Shown in pieces: positions 16,258 to 25,278 of a DNA stretch of 64,000 nt. The DNA is taken from assembly GCF_001593385.1 (NCBI RefSeq), contig NZ_LUVZ01000001.1, forward strand, positions 868,001 to 932,000, given 5' to 3'. The first letter of the stretch is position 1, and every line of letters starts with the position of its first letter. The position numbers and the translations under genes are program-made. The notes under the pieces were generated by a model. The model saw only the letters and a program-made list of their open reading frames with translations, had not been told where the DNA came from and searched no databases. Origin of the DNA: Chryseobacterium cucumeris (GTDB lineage Bacteria > Bacteroidota > Bacteroidia > Flavobacteriales > Weeksellaceae).

Positions 16258-17310
16258 TTATTTCTTAGGATAATAGTTGTCTTTCAGATTCATAAAATAG
16301 GTTTCGGATTCTTTAAAACCATTACTTTTCATAAATTTGATTACCACATTCAGATAGGCTTCCGAAGGAATAAAATTTATTCCCATTTTTTCAGAAAACT
16401 TTTGATACTCTTCTTCAAGCAGTTTGGGATTTTTGGCCAACTGTTTTATATCAGTTCTATACCCTTTGAATATAAATTTCAAAGCTTCATAATTTCCGGG
16501 ATAAGAAACGGTCCCATGGGTTTCGCCTTCAAAAAAGTGATGTTTATAGTTCAAAGATCCGTTTTTTTCTATCATTCCTTTAAATTCTTCAATCGCCTGG
16601 GTCATATCAGAATTCCAGTTTTTCTGCTGCTCTTCATTATCTGCCTGGGAAACATACAAAGATTTTTTTGCAGGAAAGTTCTTATTCTTTTCCAGATACT
16701 CTTTCGTTCTTTTGATGGTTACTTTATTGTCCCACCATAAACTAGGATCATTAGCAACATAAGCATTAAAATAATCCGGATGTGAAAGAAAGGTATTAAT
16801 GGCAAATAATCCGCCGAAAGAATGGCCTACCAACACACAATAATCCTGAGTTCTGTAGTTTTTATTAATAAAAGGCTTCAATTCCTCCTGCATGAATTTC
16901 AGAAAGTTTTCACTTCCTCCGCTGTCGGCAAAAAGCGTAAGAGCAGGGTTTACCGGACTCTTCTTTTCAGACTTTGTCGGAGTAAGATCTCTTGTTCTTT
17001 CTGTATTTTTAATTCCGACAACAATACATTCCGGAATGTCGGCATAGGGTGTTCTGGCAATGAAATCTGTTAATCCTGTATAATAATCAAAATTAATTTC
17101 TCCGTCTAAAAGATAGATGACAGGATATTTTGCAGGATTGATGGTATTGTCGTTATACGTTTTGGGCAGATGAACCCAGATTTCTCTGTTTTCATTTAGA
17201 ACTTTTGAAAATACATTTTGCTTCTCTCCTATCGTTAGTTTTTCCTGGGATTTTCCAAATGTAAACAGTAAAAATACAGGAAGGTATATAATTTTAAACC
17301 AATTGTTCAT
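16258..17310 (-). CDS. Secreted esterase D/IroE-type alpha/beta hydrolase
   Basis: 350 residues with a signal peptide (IIYLPVFLLFTFGKSQ). The esterase-D fold is clear: REIWVHLPKTYN, YPVIYLLDGE, the nucleophile elbow GHSFGG with Ser164, and a late His in FEGETHGTVSYP. Relatives cleave ferric siderophore esters (IroE, Fes) or other acyl esters. Its place as last gene of an operon with a TonB-dependent siderophore-type receptor and a PepSY protein supports siderophore processing. The start overlaps the PepSY gene end by 17 bp. A C-terminal extension (about 275-350) is helical and of unknown role. Confidence 0.87.
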   Translation of the reverse strand: MNNWFKIIYLPVFLLFTFGKSQEKLTIGEKQNVFSKVLNENREIWVHLPKTYNDNTINPAKYPVIYLLDGEINFDYYTGLTDFIARTPYADIPECIVVGIKNTERTRDLTPTKSEKKSPVNPALTLFADSGGSENFLKFMQEELKPFINKNYRTQDYCVLVGHSFGGLFAINTFLSHPDYFNAYVANDPSLWWDNKVTIKRTKEYLEKNKNFPAKKSLYVSQADNEEQQKNWNSDMTQAIEEFKGMIEKNGSLNYKHHFFEGETHGTVSYPGNYEALKFIFKGYRTDIKQLAKNPKLLEEEYQKFSEKMGINFIPSEAYLNVVIKFMKSNGFKESETYFMNLKDNYYPKK

Positions 17311-18580
17311 GGTGCGAATCTTTTCTGTGTTGATGAATATTTTTAATTTCTTTATTCTTTTTGGGTGATTTGTTTCTGCGTCCCCACCAGATCAGAAATC
17401 CGGTAATCGGGAGACTGGTACAGATCATTCCGATAATGAATGTGAATATTTTACCGAACATTCCGCCCCAATAGCCTACGTGAAGATCGAAGTTCATGTG
17501 CTCTATTACTTCATGCATCTGAACTTCTTTAGGATAATCAATCTCCTTTCCTGTGTATTTATTGGTTTCCATACTTTTCCCGTTGATAAGGCTTTTCAGA
17601 CCAATAAACCTAGCTGCCACCACATGATACACCGTTGCAGAATCATTTCTCGGAATACTCATTCTGAACTGTTTTGCATCAGGAAACTCTTTAAACTTTC
17701 TGTCTATAACATCAGTATAAGTCAAAGCTTTCTTTTCCGGATCAAACTTAGGTTCATATTTTTCTGCAATAGTATGGGCATCTACAGCTCCTCCGAAAGC
17801 CTGTTGGGTTAGATTGGTTAAAACCTCATAGGCCATAATCAATCCTGTAATGGTAATAAACACAGCCGGAAGCAATGAATAAAACCCAAAGACATTATGG
17901 AAATCGTAGTTTTTCCTGCGCCATTTCGTTCCGGATTTAATTTTAAAAGCTGTTGTTCTTGTGGTTTTGTTCCATTTTTTAGGCCACCAGAGAATCAGTC
18001 CACCGATAAGCTGAACAAAAAAGATGATGGAAGCAACGCCAACCACCGTTTTCCCAAACTTTCCTGCCAATAGCTGCGCATGAATATGGGCTACAACATA
18101 GAAAAACTCATAGCTTTTGGTAGAACCGATTACTTTTCCGGTGTAAGGGTTAAGATAATGATAGGCAAATACACCTCGTGGACCACGGCCTTTTTTCTTT
18201 GGTTTGTCTGCCTTGTCCGCACTTTTATCTTTAGGAGGCTTCGTTGCTGAAGCTACTCTGAAACTTCTGTCAGCATCTTTGTAGGTATCAAAATAGAACG
18301 CTTTTCTGTCCGGAACCTGCTGGTGAAAGTGGGCAAGCAACTCTTCAGGGGTCATTTTTTCTGCATTAGCCGGAGCCTGGACATATTTTGCGCTTCCGCC
18401 GCACAGATCAATGATTTCGTCACAGAAGACAAATACAGTTCCCGAAAGAGTAACAGTAAGCACAATGATTCCGGAAACCAGGCCGAGCCATAGATGCAGC
18501 CAGCCGGTGATCCTTTTGGTAAGGGATTTACCCTGCTTTTTTTTAGGATTCGTTTTATTATTTTTCATATCTGTTTTCAT
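17294..18580 (-). CDS. PepSY-associated membrane protein (iron reductase type)
   Basis: 428 residues from the ATG at 18580; an ATG at 18619 in frame would extend into a repeat arm and is rejected. The first transmembrane helix is in HLWLGLVSGIIVLTVTLSGTVFVF with an early His, followed by a periplasmic PepSY region, then helices near 185, 240 and 380, each with His residues (HNVFGFYSLLP, HVGYWGGMFGK) typical of the PepSY_TM family. A Lys-rich insert (KDKSADKADKPKKKGRG, about 110-130) is unusual. Family members are linked to ferric-siderophore reduction. Middle gene of the iron operon. Confidence 0.88.
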   Translation of the reverse strand: MKTDMKNNKTNPKKKQGKSLTKRITGWLHLWLGLVSGIIVLTVTLSGTVFVFCDEIIDLCGGSAKYVQAPANAEKMTPEELLAHFHQQVPDRKAFYFDTYKDADRSFRVASATKPPKDKSADKADKPKKKGRGPRGVFAYHYLNPYTGKVIGSTKSYEFFYVVAHIHAQLLAGKFGKTVVGVASIIFFVQLIGGLILWWPKKWNKTTRTTAFKIKSGTKWRRKNYDFHNVFGFYSLLPAVFITITGLIMAYEVLTNLTQQAFGGAVDAHTIAEKYEPKFDPEKKALTYTDVIDRKFKEFPDAKQFRMSIPRNDSATVYHVVAARFIGLKSLINGKSMETNKYTGKEIDYPKEVQMHEVIEHMNFDLHVGYWGGMFGKIFTFIIGMICTSLPITGFLIWWGRRNKSPKKNKEIKNIHQHRKDSHHEQLV

Positions 18581-18601
18581 CCAATCAACAATGTAAGTGT
18601 A

Positions 18602-18744
18602 GAAAATGCAAAGGCGCAATTGTATTTATAATAGCGTGTTTGTAAAGTGAAAAGAGTTATTTCTGCTGCCGTTTACTTTAGCATATTTGAAGGCTTCAGA
18701 AATAGATATATCATAAATCAAAGCTTTGCACCTTTGCGGTTTTC
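18602..18744. repeat. Inverted pair of GCAAAGGCGCAA-type arms
   Basis: The arm at 18602-18620 (GAAAATGCAAAGGCGCAA) and the arm at 18723-18744, read in reverse (GAAAACCGCAAAGGTGCAAAG), are close inverted copies about 100 bp apart. They fill the gap between the receptor and PepSY genes inside an operon. The same word occurs near 5617-5784 and 31752-31913. Confidence 0.6.
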
Positions 18745-18785
18745 ATCCTTATATTTTCGTTGAGATTATTTTTGTTTTTTTAGTT

Positions 18786-20936
18786 TTAAAATTTGAATGC
18801 AAAATTGGCCTGGATTTCTCTTGGCTTCTGTGGCTGTCCGTAGAAGTTCCAGTAGTTTTCATTCAGCGCATTATTCATTTTCAGACCGATTCTGTATTTT
18901 TTCCTGTCATAAAAAACTGTTGCACCTACCGTAGTATAAGAAGGAGCAAGAAAATGATTGGTGATGTTGATATAGGTCTGGTCTACAAAATTAAATCCGG
19001 CTCCGAAACCAAGTCCTTCATATGCACCATCCATGATTTTGTAGCTTGTCCATAGATTGGCAACATGTTTTGGAGTCCAGGCAATTCTTTTTCCGCTGTC
19101 TTTGCTCCGGTCATCATATTTGTTATCGTTATAACCATATCCGGCAACGATATTCCATCCTTTGAAAGGGTTGGCAATGATGCCTATTTCCAGTCCCTGA
19201 CTTTTGATATTTCCATCCTGAATACTTCCTATTCCGCCTGGATCTGCAACCAGTCTGTTTTTAACATTAATATTATAGTAACTCACGATCGTCAGTAGTT
19301 TTTTATGGAACAGATCCACTTTAAAACCTGTTTCAATCTGATTTCCCTGTTCAGGATCCCACTTTGTCAGGACACCCACTTCATTCATTGATGGAGCATA
19401 GTTTTTAAATCCATTCACATAATTGGCAAAGAATGAGATCTCATCTTTTACAATTTCATACACCAATCCGAACTTTGGTGAAAACTGGGTCTGGCTGTAA
19501 CCGGAAACTTTATTTTCAGGATATCCGTTTTTGGTAGAGATCTCTACGCCATTTACCACCATATCATCATTTTTATAGCTATCTACTCTCAAACTGGCCA
19601 TTACCAGCAAATTATCTGTGATATTTAAAACATTGGAAATATAACCGCTGATGGTTCTGAATCTTGTAATATCCGATTCTGTGGATTTTCTTTCCTTATT
19701 CATGAATTTGTTTCTTGAGATAGGATCCCATGCGGAAGAGCTATCAAGATTCACTTTATCATAAGGCATGAAAACATTACTGTATCCGTTGGCCTCATAG
19801 TAAGGGAACTGATATTTTGTTGTTTGCTGGAAGTAATCTATTCCTACTACCAGACGGTTTCTTAACCCTGCTATTTTAAAATCTCCTGTAAAATTCTGCT
19901 GGATATTGTCTGTGGTCACTTTAAAGCTGTCAAAAGGACGGATCATTCTTTCTACCTGATTATTATTCAGATATCTGAGTACTAAAAAGATAGATTCGTT
20001 TTCATTGGCTTCTCCTCTTTGGTAAGATGTCCTTGACGTCCACTGGTCATTGAATTTATGGGTAACCTCAGCCATCGTTACAAAGTTGGTTCTTTTCGAG
20101 CCGATATCATTACTAGTAAACGCTCTTTTGTAGGCTACTTCCAGGTCTTTCATGGAGTGTAAGGTCAGCTTTTCTGAGTTTCTTACATAAGCATTCAATG
20201 TTTTATCCGGAGCATGGAACTCGGTATCAAGTGTCACTGTGGTTTTGTCGCTTACTTTGTACAAAACACTTCCGGAGAAAAATAATCCTTTGTTGTAGCC
20301 TGCATCCTGGAAAGAATCCTGAGAATAGGCTGCGACATTGAATCTTGCCAATGCAGTTTTTTCTTTATTTAAAGGGGTATTTACATCGGCTGTAATCCTG
20401 TTCATTCCCCAGCTTCCGGTGGTATAATTGATAATTCCCCCGAAGTTTTCCTGTGGTTTTTTCGTAACGATATTCACCACACCGCCATAATTGGCTAATG
20501 TTCCACCGAATAAGGTTCCGGATGGACCTTTTATTACTTCTACTCTCTCGATATTAGCGATCTCAGACTGTACTCTTGGATTTTGAGTCAGTCCGTTTCT
20601 GAAACTGGCATTGGAACTGAAACCTCTCATAAAAATATCATTTCCACTGTCGTTTACACTATTGCTTACGACCACTCCTGGAGCAGAAGCCATCGCTGTG
20701 TTGAAATCCATGGCTCCCATTTCACTGATGATTTCTTTGGGAACAAGATTATAAACAGTAGGGTTTTCAAGATTTTCCAGAGGAAGCCTTGCGATAGATT
20801 CAGATTTTTTTGTTCTGTAATTGTGAGTTCCCTGGAGCGATACAGATTGAATTTCAGCCACTTTAATGGTATCTGTTTCCTGGGCACTCAGCATCGTTAC
20901 GGCTAATAGAGCTGCAGAAATAATAGTTTTTTTCAT
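18786..20936 (-). CDS. TonB-dependent siderophore receptor
   Basis: 716 residues. After the signal peptide (MKKTIISAALLAVTMLSAQ) there is a plug domain (about 45-160) with MDFNTAMASAPGVVVSN, IFMRGFSSN, VEVIKGPSGTLFGG and GGVVNIVTKKP, then a 22-strand barrel ending in ...ANFAFKF with the C-terminal Phe needed for outer-membrane insertion. The plug motifs are those of the ferrichrome/ferrioxamine receptor group (FhuA/FoxA-like). It lacks the carboxypeptidase-like N-terminal domain of SusC proteins, so it is a siderophore rather than a glycan receptor. First gene of the operon with the PepSY protein and the esterase. Confidence 0.93.
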   Translation of the reverse strand: MKKTIISAALLAVTMLSAQETDTIKVAEIQSVSLQGTHNYRTKKSESIARLPLENLENPTVYNLVPKEIISEMGAMDFNTAMASAPGVVVSNSVNDSGNDIFMRGFSSNASFRNGLTQNPRVQSEIANIERVEVIKGPSGTLFGGTLANYGGVVNIVTKKPQENFGGIINYTTGSWGMNRITADVNTPLNKEKTALARFNVAAYSQDSFQDAGYNKGLFFSGSVLYKVSDKTTVTLDTEFHAPDKTLNAYVRNSEKLTLHSMKDLEVAYKRAFTSNDIGSKRTNFVTMAEVTHKFNDQWTSRTSYQRGEANENESIFLVLRYLNNNQVERMIRPFDSFKVTTDNIQQNFTGDFKIAGLRNRLVVGIDYFQQTTKYQFPYYEANGYSNVFMPYDKVNLDSSSAWDPISRNKFMNKERKSTESDITRFRTISGYISNVLNITDNLLVMASLRVDSYKNDDMVVNGVEISTKNGYPENKVSGYSQTQFSPKFGLVYEIVKDEISFFANYVNGFKNYAPSMNEVGVLTKWDPEQGNQIETGFKVDLFHKKLLTIVSYYNINVKNRLVADPGGIGSIQDGNIKSQGLEIGIIANPFKGWNIVAGYGYNDNKYDDRSKDSGKRIAWTPKHVANLWTSYKIMDGAYEGLGFGAGFNFVDQTYINITNHFLAPSYTTVGATVFYDRKKYRIGLKMNNALNENYWNFYGQPQKPREIQANFAFKF

Positions 20937-20958
20937 GTTTATAATTAAGTTAGTTCTG

Positions 20959-20990
20959 CAAAATTATTTTATTTTTATTAATTCTAAATA
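20959..20990 (-). promoter_or_regulatory. Promoter of the iron-uptake operon with possible operator
   Basis: TAATTTTG (20959-20966, minus strand) fits TAnnTTTG and lies 22 bp before the receptor start. Directly upstream, an AT-rich interrupted repeat (TTTATTT at 20968 and AAATAAA at 20986) surrounds AATTCTAAAT. A Fur site would be expected here, but I cannot match it to a defined consensus. Confidence 0.35.
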
Positions 20991-21039
20991 AAAACATGAT
21001 ACAAATCATAAAACTTCTACCATAGAATAGCCTATAAAT

Positions 21040-21070
21040 AAAGGGTTTTCGAAAATTCCGAAAACCCTTT
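21040..21070. terminator. Terminator after the 152-residue lipoprotein gene
   Basis: AAAGGGTTTTCG pairs with CGAAAACCCTTT around a short AT loop. It follows the gene ending at 21094 on the minus strand and lies before the iron operon promoter. Confidence 0.75.
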
Positions 21071-21093
21071 ATTCAATCAATAGATAAGTTTTT

Positions 21094-21552
21094 TTATTTA
21101 TTTTTCCAATTTTTAATCATTTTCATATAGCGATCAATATTAATTTTTTCCTCCCGTAAAACATTACCTTCCATTTCTTTTGCGTTTGTATTATCCGCAT
21201 ACACAATTGTTTTACCCAATACGGGATATATAATGAATAATGAGTCAAAAGTTTTACCACAGCTTTCATTATAATAATTTTTCTCAATAACAATCTTCTT
21301 TATTTTTTCATTTTCAGAAAAAAAATATCTTTGGATATAATCTCCACATTCTGGATGATTATTAAACTCAAGACCTTTTAATTTTCCATCTTTAAGATAG
21401 GCACAAGCAGGATGTAAAATATCACCATTGGATAAAACCTGATCAGCATCAAAAACAAATTTTTCAAATTCTTTTTTGTAATTTTTGCTAGGATTACATT
21501 GAAATAGTAATAGCAGTCCAAAAACACTCAGGACACAATTCTTTTTTACCAT
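21094..21552 (-). CDS. Putative lipoprotein of unknown function
   Basis: 152 residues. The N-terminus MVKKNCVLSVFGLLLLFQCNPS is a short lipoprotein signal with a likely lipidated Cys at 19. The mature part is charged, with three further Cys (PAC, PECG, ESCG) that may pair. I do not recognise a family. It opens a run of small, probably strain-specific exported proteins between the iron operon and carB, all on the minus strand but with their own gaps and terminators. Confidence 0.6.
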   Translation of the reverse strand: MVKKNCVLSVFGLLLLFQCNPSKNYKKEFEKFVFDADQVLSNGDILHPACAYLKDGKLKGLEFNNHPECGDYIQRYFFSENEKIKKIVIEKNYYNESCGKTFDSLFIIYPVLGKTIVYADNTNAKEMEGNVLREEKINIDRYMKMIKNWKNK

Positions 21553-21605
21553 AAGGCTAATAAAAATAAAGGTAACTATATTGCTAAAGTTTTACTTTAC
21601 CTGTC

Positions 21606-22106
21606 TTATATAACAGCAGCGGCCATCATCGACATATAGTAATTGGCGCAATGCAGTGCATTAATTAAAACGATTTCTTTTTCCGGAAGGGTTTCATAGG
21701 CATCAGAGGTGGTGATCTGGTATTCGTAATTCATAGAAGTCCATTTCAGATGGGGTTTTATGATCATCAGCTCGACGCCGTCCTGATCTGTAAGGACAAA
21801 TGATTCTTTAAAAATACCTCTGTGTTTAAAAAGATAGCCATTTTTAATCCCATCAAAATAGGTCTGCACCACAATTTCCCCGTTCCAGTTCATTCTGAAT
21901 TTCAGAAGCACTCTTTCGTGATCTTTCAGTTCAATTGTAGTTCCCCAAAAACCCTTTGGCTCCACCTGATAGGTCTGCCCATGAGCAATTTCAATAACAG
22001 CATTAAATTTAAACCAGCTTGTATAGATAAGTTTTCCAATTAATCTTTCTTCTCTTGTAACTTCAAAAGATAAAGAATTGCTTGATTTTGCGTAATATTC
22101 TGCCAT
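21606..22106 (-). CDS. Hypothetical protein, tubby/LURP-like beta fold possible
   Basis: 166 residues with no signal peptide. The pattern of short beta strands (LIGKLIYTSWFKFNAVIEI, TIELKDHERVLLKFRMNWNGEIVVQTYFDG, GYLFKHRGIFKESFVLTDQDGVELMII) is like phospholipid-scramblase/LURP-one folds, with a terminal hydrophobic helix (LINALHCANYYMSMMAAAVI) that would sit in the core of such a barrel. This structural guess is weak. The function is unknown. Confidence 0.6.
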   Translation of the reverse strand: MAEYYAKSSNSLSFEVTREERLIGKLIYTSWFKFNAVIEIAHGQTYQVEPKGFWGTTIELKDHERVLLKFRMNWNGEIVVQTYFDGIKNGYLFKHRGIFKESFVLTDQDGVELMIIKPHLKWTSMNYEYQITTSDAYETLPEKEIVLINALHCANYYMSMMAAAVI

Positions 22107-22262
22107 GGTTATATTTTGATTTGGTGGAATTGTATTAGTTTTTAAATAATAATAACAGCTTGAATTTTAACGCTCTAATTTATAAATAATTCGGTAAACA
22201 TAAATGCATTTTTAAGCGGGTGTGATAAAAATGATTGAGAAAGAGTTGAGAATTATATTTTT

Positions 22263-22634
22263 TCAATCAAGTTTTTCATAATAATGGTTTGAATCTGCAT
22301 TTAGACTAATCTTAGGCTTTTCAAAAATCCCATTTAAAAAATAGGTTTTGTAAGCAGCTGGCTGACCAAAATCTGTATAATGAAGTTCTATTTCAGGATT
22401 TAATCCATTATATAATTTATATGTACCCATTCCATAAAATTTACTTCTAAATGTATTGTCTTCATATAAAACTAAAGTATCTGCAGTGTGAGGAGCTTCC
22501 ACACAGCAAATTGGCTTATCAAAATTCATGTTAATATATTTTCCATAGATATCCTGCTTTTTTAATGGAAAATTGATATTGAGAATACATATAACTCCTA
22601 ATACAAAAGTGAGTGTAAGAAGTGTTTTTTTCAT
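22263..22634 (-). CDS. Small exported or membrane-anchored protein of unknown function
   Basis: 123 residues with one N-terminal hydrophobic segment (LLTLTFVLGVICILNINF) that is either a signal peptide or an anchor. The rest (IYGKYINMNFDKPICCVEAPHTADTLVLYEDNTFRSKFYGMGTYKLYNG) has the lipocalin-like 'G.Y......D.L.L..D.TF......G.Y.L' rhythm seen in many small Bacteroidota exported proteins that test residue contents against controls. No family is recognised with certainty. Confidence 0.6.
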   Translation of the reverse strand: MKKTLLTLTFVLGVICILNINFPLKKQDIYGKYINMNFDKPICCVEAPHTADTLVLYEDNTFRSKFYGMGTYKLYNGLNPEIELHYTDFGQPAAYKTYFLNGIFEKPKISLNADSNHYYEKLD

Positions 22635-22709
22635 AGAATAATTGATAATACCACAATATTCTTTTTAATCGAAATATTGACTAACCTAAATTATAGAATT
22701 TATATAGAA

Positions 22710-22742
22710 AAACCTCATAAATTGCTGAAATGTATGAGGTTT
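22710..22742. terminator. Bidirectional terminator-like hairpin
   Basis: AAACCTCATA pairs with TATGAGGTTT around a 13-nt loop, between the genes at 22764-23222 and 22263-22634. The same stem word recurs in the carB terminator. Confidence 0.7.
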
Positions 22743-22763
22743 AAACTGTTTTTCAGATCAATT

Positions 22764-23222
22764 TCATTCAATCTTTGTAAGTGTCATTGTTTCATCATGA
22801 TCTATACTTTCAGGCCGCTTCCCATTCATGTTGATCAGCATAAGGAATTTTGAATCGTTAATAGGAAAAATAATTCCTAGCAGTCTTCCTTTTTCCTGAT
22901 TATCTTTTAGTGCAATAAAATCAATATGAATTGGTGTCTTTTCCATATCAATTTTATATTTGAGTTCACCCTTTTGCCCATTATTAGGACCTCCGTGAAT
23001 GATAAAATTCTTACCGTCAATTTCTTCCCCGTTAATTGTAATAGATACATATCCATCTTTAGTAAAGCCTGCTTTGCCTTTACTCTTCCAGTAATCAATG
23101 GATTCCCAGTTTCCAACAATATTAAACTGGGATTTTTGAGCTTTGGCCTGAAAACCAATAATAAGTATAAACGCTATTACGCTTTTTAGAAAAGTCCGTT
23201 TTATTTTCAAATAAAAATTCAT
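22764..23222 (-). CDS. Secreted lipocalin-like protein of unknown function
   Basis: 152 residues with a signal peptide (LKSVIAFILIIGFQAKAQ). The mature protein starts FNIVGNWESIDYWKSKGKAGFTKDGYVSITINGEEIDG, the 'G.W......F..DG......' opening of lipocalin-like domains, and closes with EKGRLLGIIFPINDSKFLMLINMNG. Likely a small periplasmic or surface beta barrel. It is separated by 9 bp from the lipoprotein gene upstream (23232-23675), so these two are an operon. Confidence 0.62.
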   Translation of the reverse strand: MNFYLKIKRTFLKSVIAFILIIGFQAKAQKSQFNIVGNWESIDYWKSKGKAGFTKDGYVSITINGEEIDGKNFIIHGGPNNGQKGELKYKIDMEKTPIHIDFIALKDNQEKGRLLGIIFPINDSKFLMLINMNGKRPESIDHDETMTLTKIE

Positions 23223-23231
23223 AGTAAATTT

Positions 23232-23675
23232 TTAATTAATTTTATAAACATAACCTTTACTGATATATCTGCTTTTATTTATTAATTCTGAAGGATAAAA
23301 AATGGTTCCATTAATCTCAACACTTTTAATCCTATATCTCCAGCTTCCATTATGGCTTGTGTAAATTTTTGTTGTTGAATTTGGATAAAGCTCAAGGACA
23401 ATGGAAGAATCTTTTATTTCTATTTTTTCAAGAGACTTTGGATTTTTGATTTTATAAAAAGATCGAGGAGACAATATTCTATTTTCATAATTAAATGCAA
23501 AGCTCTCAGCCTCATTATCAATTGCTTTTGAGATGGGATAACTGTAATTGATCTTAATTATTTTTTTAGATCCGGTCAGGTTTTGAATATAGAAATCAGT
23601 TATCCAGGAACATCCTGAAAGCACTGCCACGAAAATACAACATAGAAATCCTATCGTAATTGATTTTATACTCAT
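23232..23675 (-). CDS. Putative lipoprotein of unknown function
   Basis: 147 residues with a lipoprotein signal ending in VLSGC (Cys22). The mature part begins WITDFYIQNLTGSKKIIKINYSY, a beta-rich domain with no recognised family. Nine bases downstream lies the lipocalin-like gene, so they are probably made together. Confidence 0.62.
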   Translation of the reverse strand: MSIKSITIGFLCCIFVAVLSGCSWITDFYIQNLTGSKKIIKINYSYPISKAIDNEAESFAFNYENRILSPRSFYKIKNPKSLEKIEIKDSSIVLELYPNSTTKIYTSHNGSWRYRIKSVEINGTIFYPSELINKSRYISKGYVYKIN

Positions 23676-23742
23676 TATACTGGAATTTAGATGATTTTTG
23701 TAAAAATAGTCAGATAAATTTAATTTATTAGTTTTTCCGATA

Positions 23743-23770
23743 AAAAATCCCGTAAGAAAAACATACGGGA
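23743..23770 (-). terminator. Terminator after the tail-collar gene
   Basis: On the minus strand TCCCGTA and TACGGGA form a stem with an 9-nt loop, followed by T6. It lies about 110 bp past the stop at 23877. Confidence 0.75.
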
Positions 23771-23876
23771 ATTAAGATTCATTTTTCCAAAAAATAGTAT
23801 TTTTTTAATCCATGTTCTATCATTAAAAAAAACAGGATTGACTGTACTACAGTAACAATTTTGATCGTTTTTGTTA

Positions 23877-25070
23877 TTAATTTATTCTTATATAATAATT
23901 GACAGCCATATTTTTGGGACGGGTTTCTTTTCCCCCGGCAGCAGCAATAACTAAAGGGACCGTTGATTTATCATAACCGCTAACTACCTGTGAACCATCA
24001 AGGTCACCATCAGCACCTGATGTATTTGCAGAAACTGCCCTTGGCGTTGAAGTTACTCCTCCAAAACTCTGCTGAACAATCTGATGATCGTGCTCTTTGA
24101 TTTCATCTCCCTGGATACTTCCCCGTAATCTGTTACCCTCTGGATCTTTTTGATTTTCAGAAACCGTTGGGATACCGTAGCCTAATTCATTGGAGTCGAA
24201 AGCATTATTTCCACGAAGGAAAACACCTCTCAAATCGGGAACATTTGTAAGATTTTGTGTGGCACGGGCAAGCCCGCAGGTTGTGTCTACTTTTCTTCCG
24301 TCACAAGGTGCCCATTTTGAGTATTTGCTATTCCAGTTCTTATCAGGATTTGTCAGATTATTTTTAGTTACCTCCTGAAATTCTTCCCAAATTAAGTATG
24401 AACAAAGTATTGTTCCTACAGGAAAATCTTTATTAAAACCACTGGGAAGTCCATTTAATAAGCAGTTTACAGGACCTTTATCTGTGTCCAGGAAAAAGAA
24501 AATATCTTTTGACGGATCGTTTCTTTTAAAAGTAATTGAATTATCATCATCCAGAATACCCCCTTTATTAAAGCTTTTGCTTATTTCTATCCCATTGGTT
24601 ATTTTATAATCTTCGACAATAGGGCTTGGATCCGTGCTTGATATTTTGTTGTAAAAAATATAGATGGTTATCCCTTCATCTCCTTCCTGTACTACTGTTG
24701 ATAATCCTTTTTTATTATTTTGAACTTCTAAACATTTCACATATCCTTCAATGATGTCTTTGTTGGGTGTATGCAAACTAAAAGAATCAAAAAATGATTG
24801 TGAGACCATAATGGTGTCCAAAGATTTGATTTTCTCCTGAAAATTATGAATTTCATCATCAGAAGCACCTAAATTTAAAACATTTTTAACCATTGATGTA
24901 GGATCAATTGCTTCAAAACCAAATGAAAATTTTTGAGTTTTAAAATCGTCTTTGAATTTTTCGGATTCATAATATTTCTTCAGGTCGTAAAGAAAATCTC
25001 CTGTTTTTACGACATTCAAAGTGGTATAAATTCCACCCTCCAGAAGCTTTGTACATTGATTAGGTTCCAT
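23877..25070 (-). CDS. Orphan phage tail-collar domain protein
   Basis: 397 residues, no signal peptide. The C-terminal 170 residues are a tail-collar (receptor-binding tip) domain: WAPCDGRKVD, VPDLRGVFLRG, GDEIKEHDHQI with the His pair, and the closing ETRPKNMAVNYYIRI. The N-terminal 220 residues contain a coiled, charged region and a 'FPVGTILCSYL' entry to the collar, but I recognise no domain before that. No capsid, sheath, baseplate or lysis gene is near, so this is not a prophage. Such orphan genes in Bacteroidota may be exported surface proteins or remnants. It has its own terminator. Confidence 0.72.
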   Translation of the reverse strand: MEPNQCTKLLEGGIYTTLNVVKTGDFLYDLKKYYESEKFKDDFKTQKFSFGFEAIDPTSMVKNVLNLGASDDEIHNFQEKIKSLDTIMVSQSFFDSFSLHTPNKDIIEGYVKCLEVQNNKKGLSTVVQEGDEGITIYIFYNKISSTDPSPIVEDYKITNGIEISKSFNKGGILDDDNSITFKRNDPSKDIFFFLDTDKGPVNCLLNGLPSGFNKDFPVGTILCSYLIWEEFQEVTKNNLTNPDKNWNSKYSKWAPCDGRKVDTTCGLARATQNLTNVPDLRGVFLRGNNAFDSNELGYGIPTVSENQKDPEGNRLRGSIQGDEIKEHDHQIVQQSFGGVTSTPRAVSANTSGADGDLDGSQVVSGYDKSTVPLVIAAAGGKETRPKNMAVNYYIRIN

Positions 25071-25221
25071 TTGTATAGTTTTTTGAGGTTAGATAATGAG
25101 TTTTGCATATAATGAGAGTTGTATTATCAAACTTTCATTTATTATAACATACCAAAAGTACTCTGTATGAAATCGTATGTCAATTACCCTTTTGTGGTAT
25201 TATTTTAGTAGGTTTGAGCAT

Positions 25222-25258
25222 AAAAAAACCTCATAGGTTTTTAAAATCTATGAGGTTT
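25222..25258 (-). terminator. Terminator of the pyrB-carA-carB operon
   Basis: AAACCTCATAG (25226-25236) pairs with CTATGAGGTTT (25248-25258); on the minus strand the stem is followed by a T7 run. It begins about 20 bp after the carB stop codon. Confidence 0.85.
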
Positions 25259-25278
25259 AGAATATTTATTTTTCGAAA

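Noticed and set aside
20968..20992. Fur box upstream of the siderophore receptor
   Set aside because: The interrupted repeat is AT-rich and imperfect (7-bp arms, 11-bp spacer); I could not match it to a defined consensus, so it is only mentioned with the promoter.
23877..25070. Prophage remnant
   Set aside because: Only the tail-collar gene is phage-like; neighbours are small exported proteins and carB, and there is no integrase or structural gene nearby.
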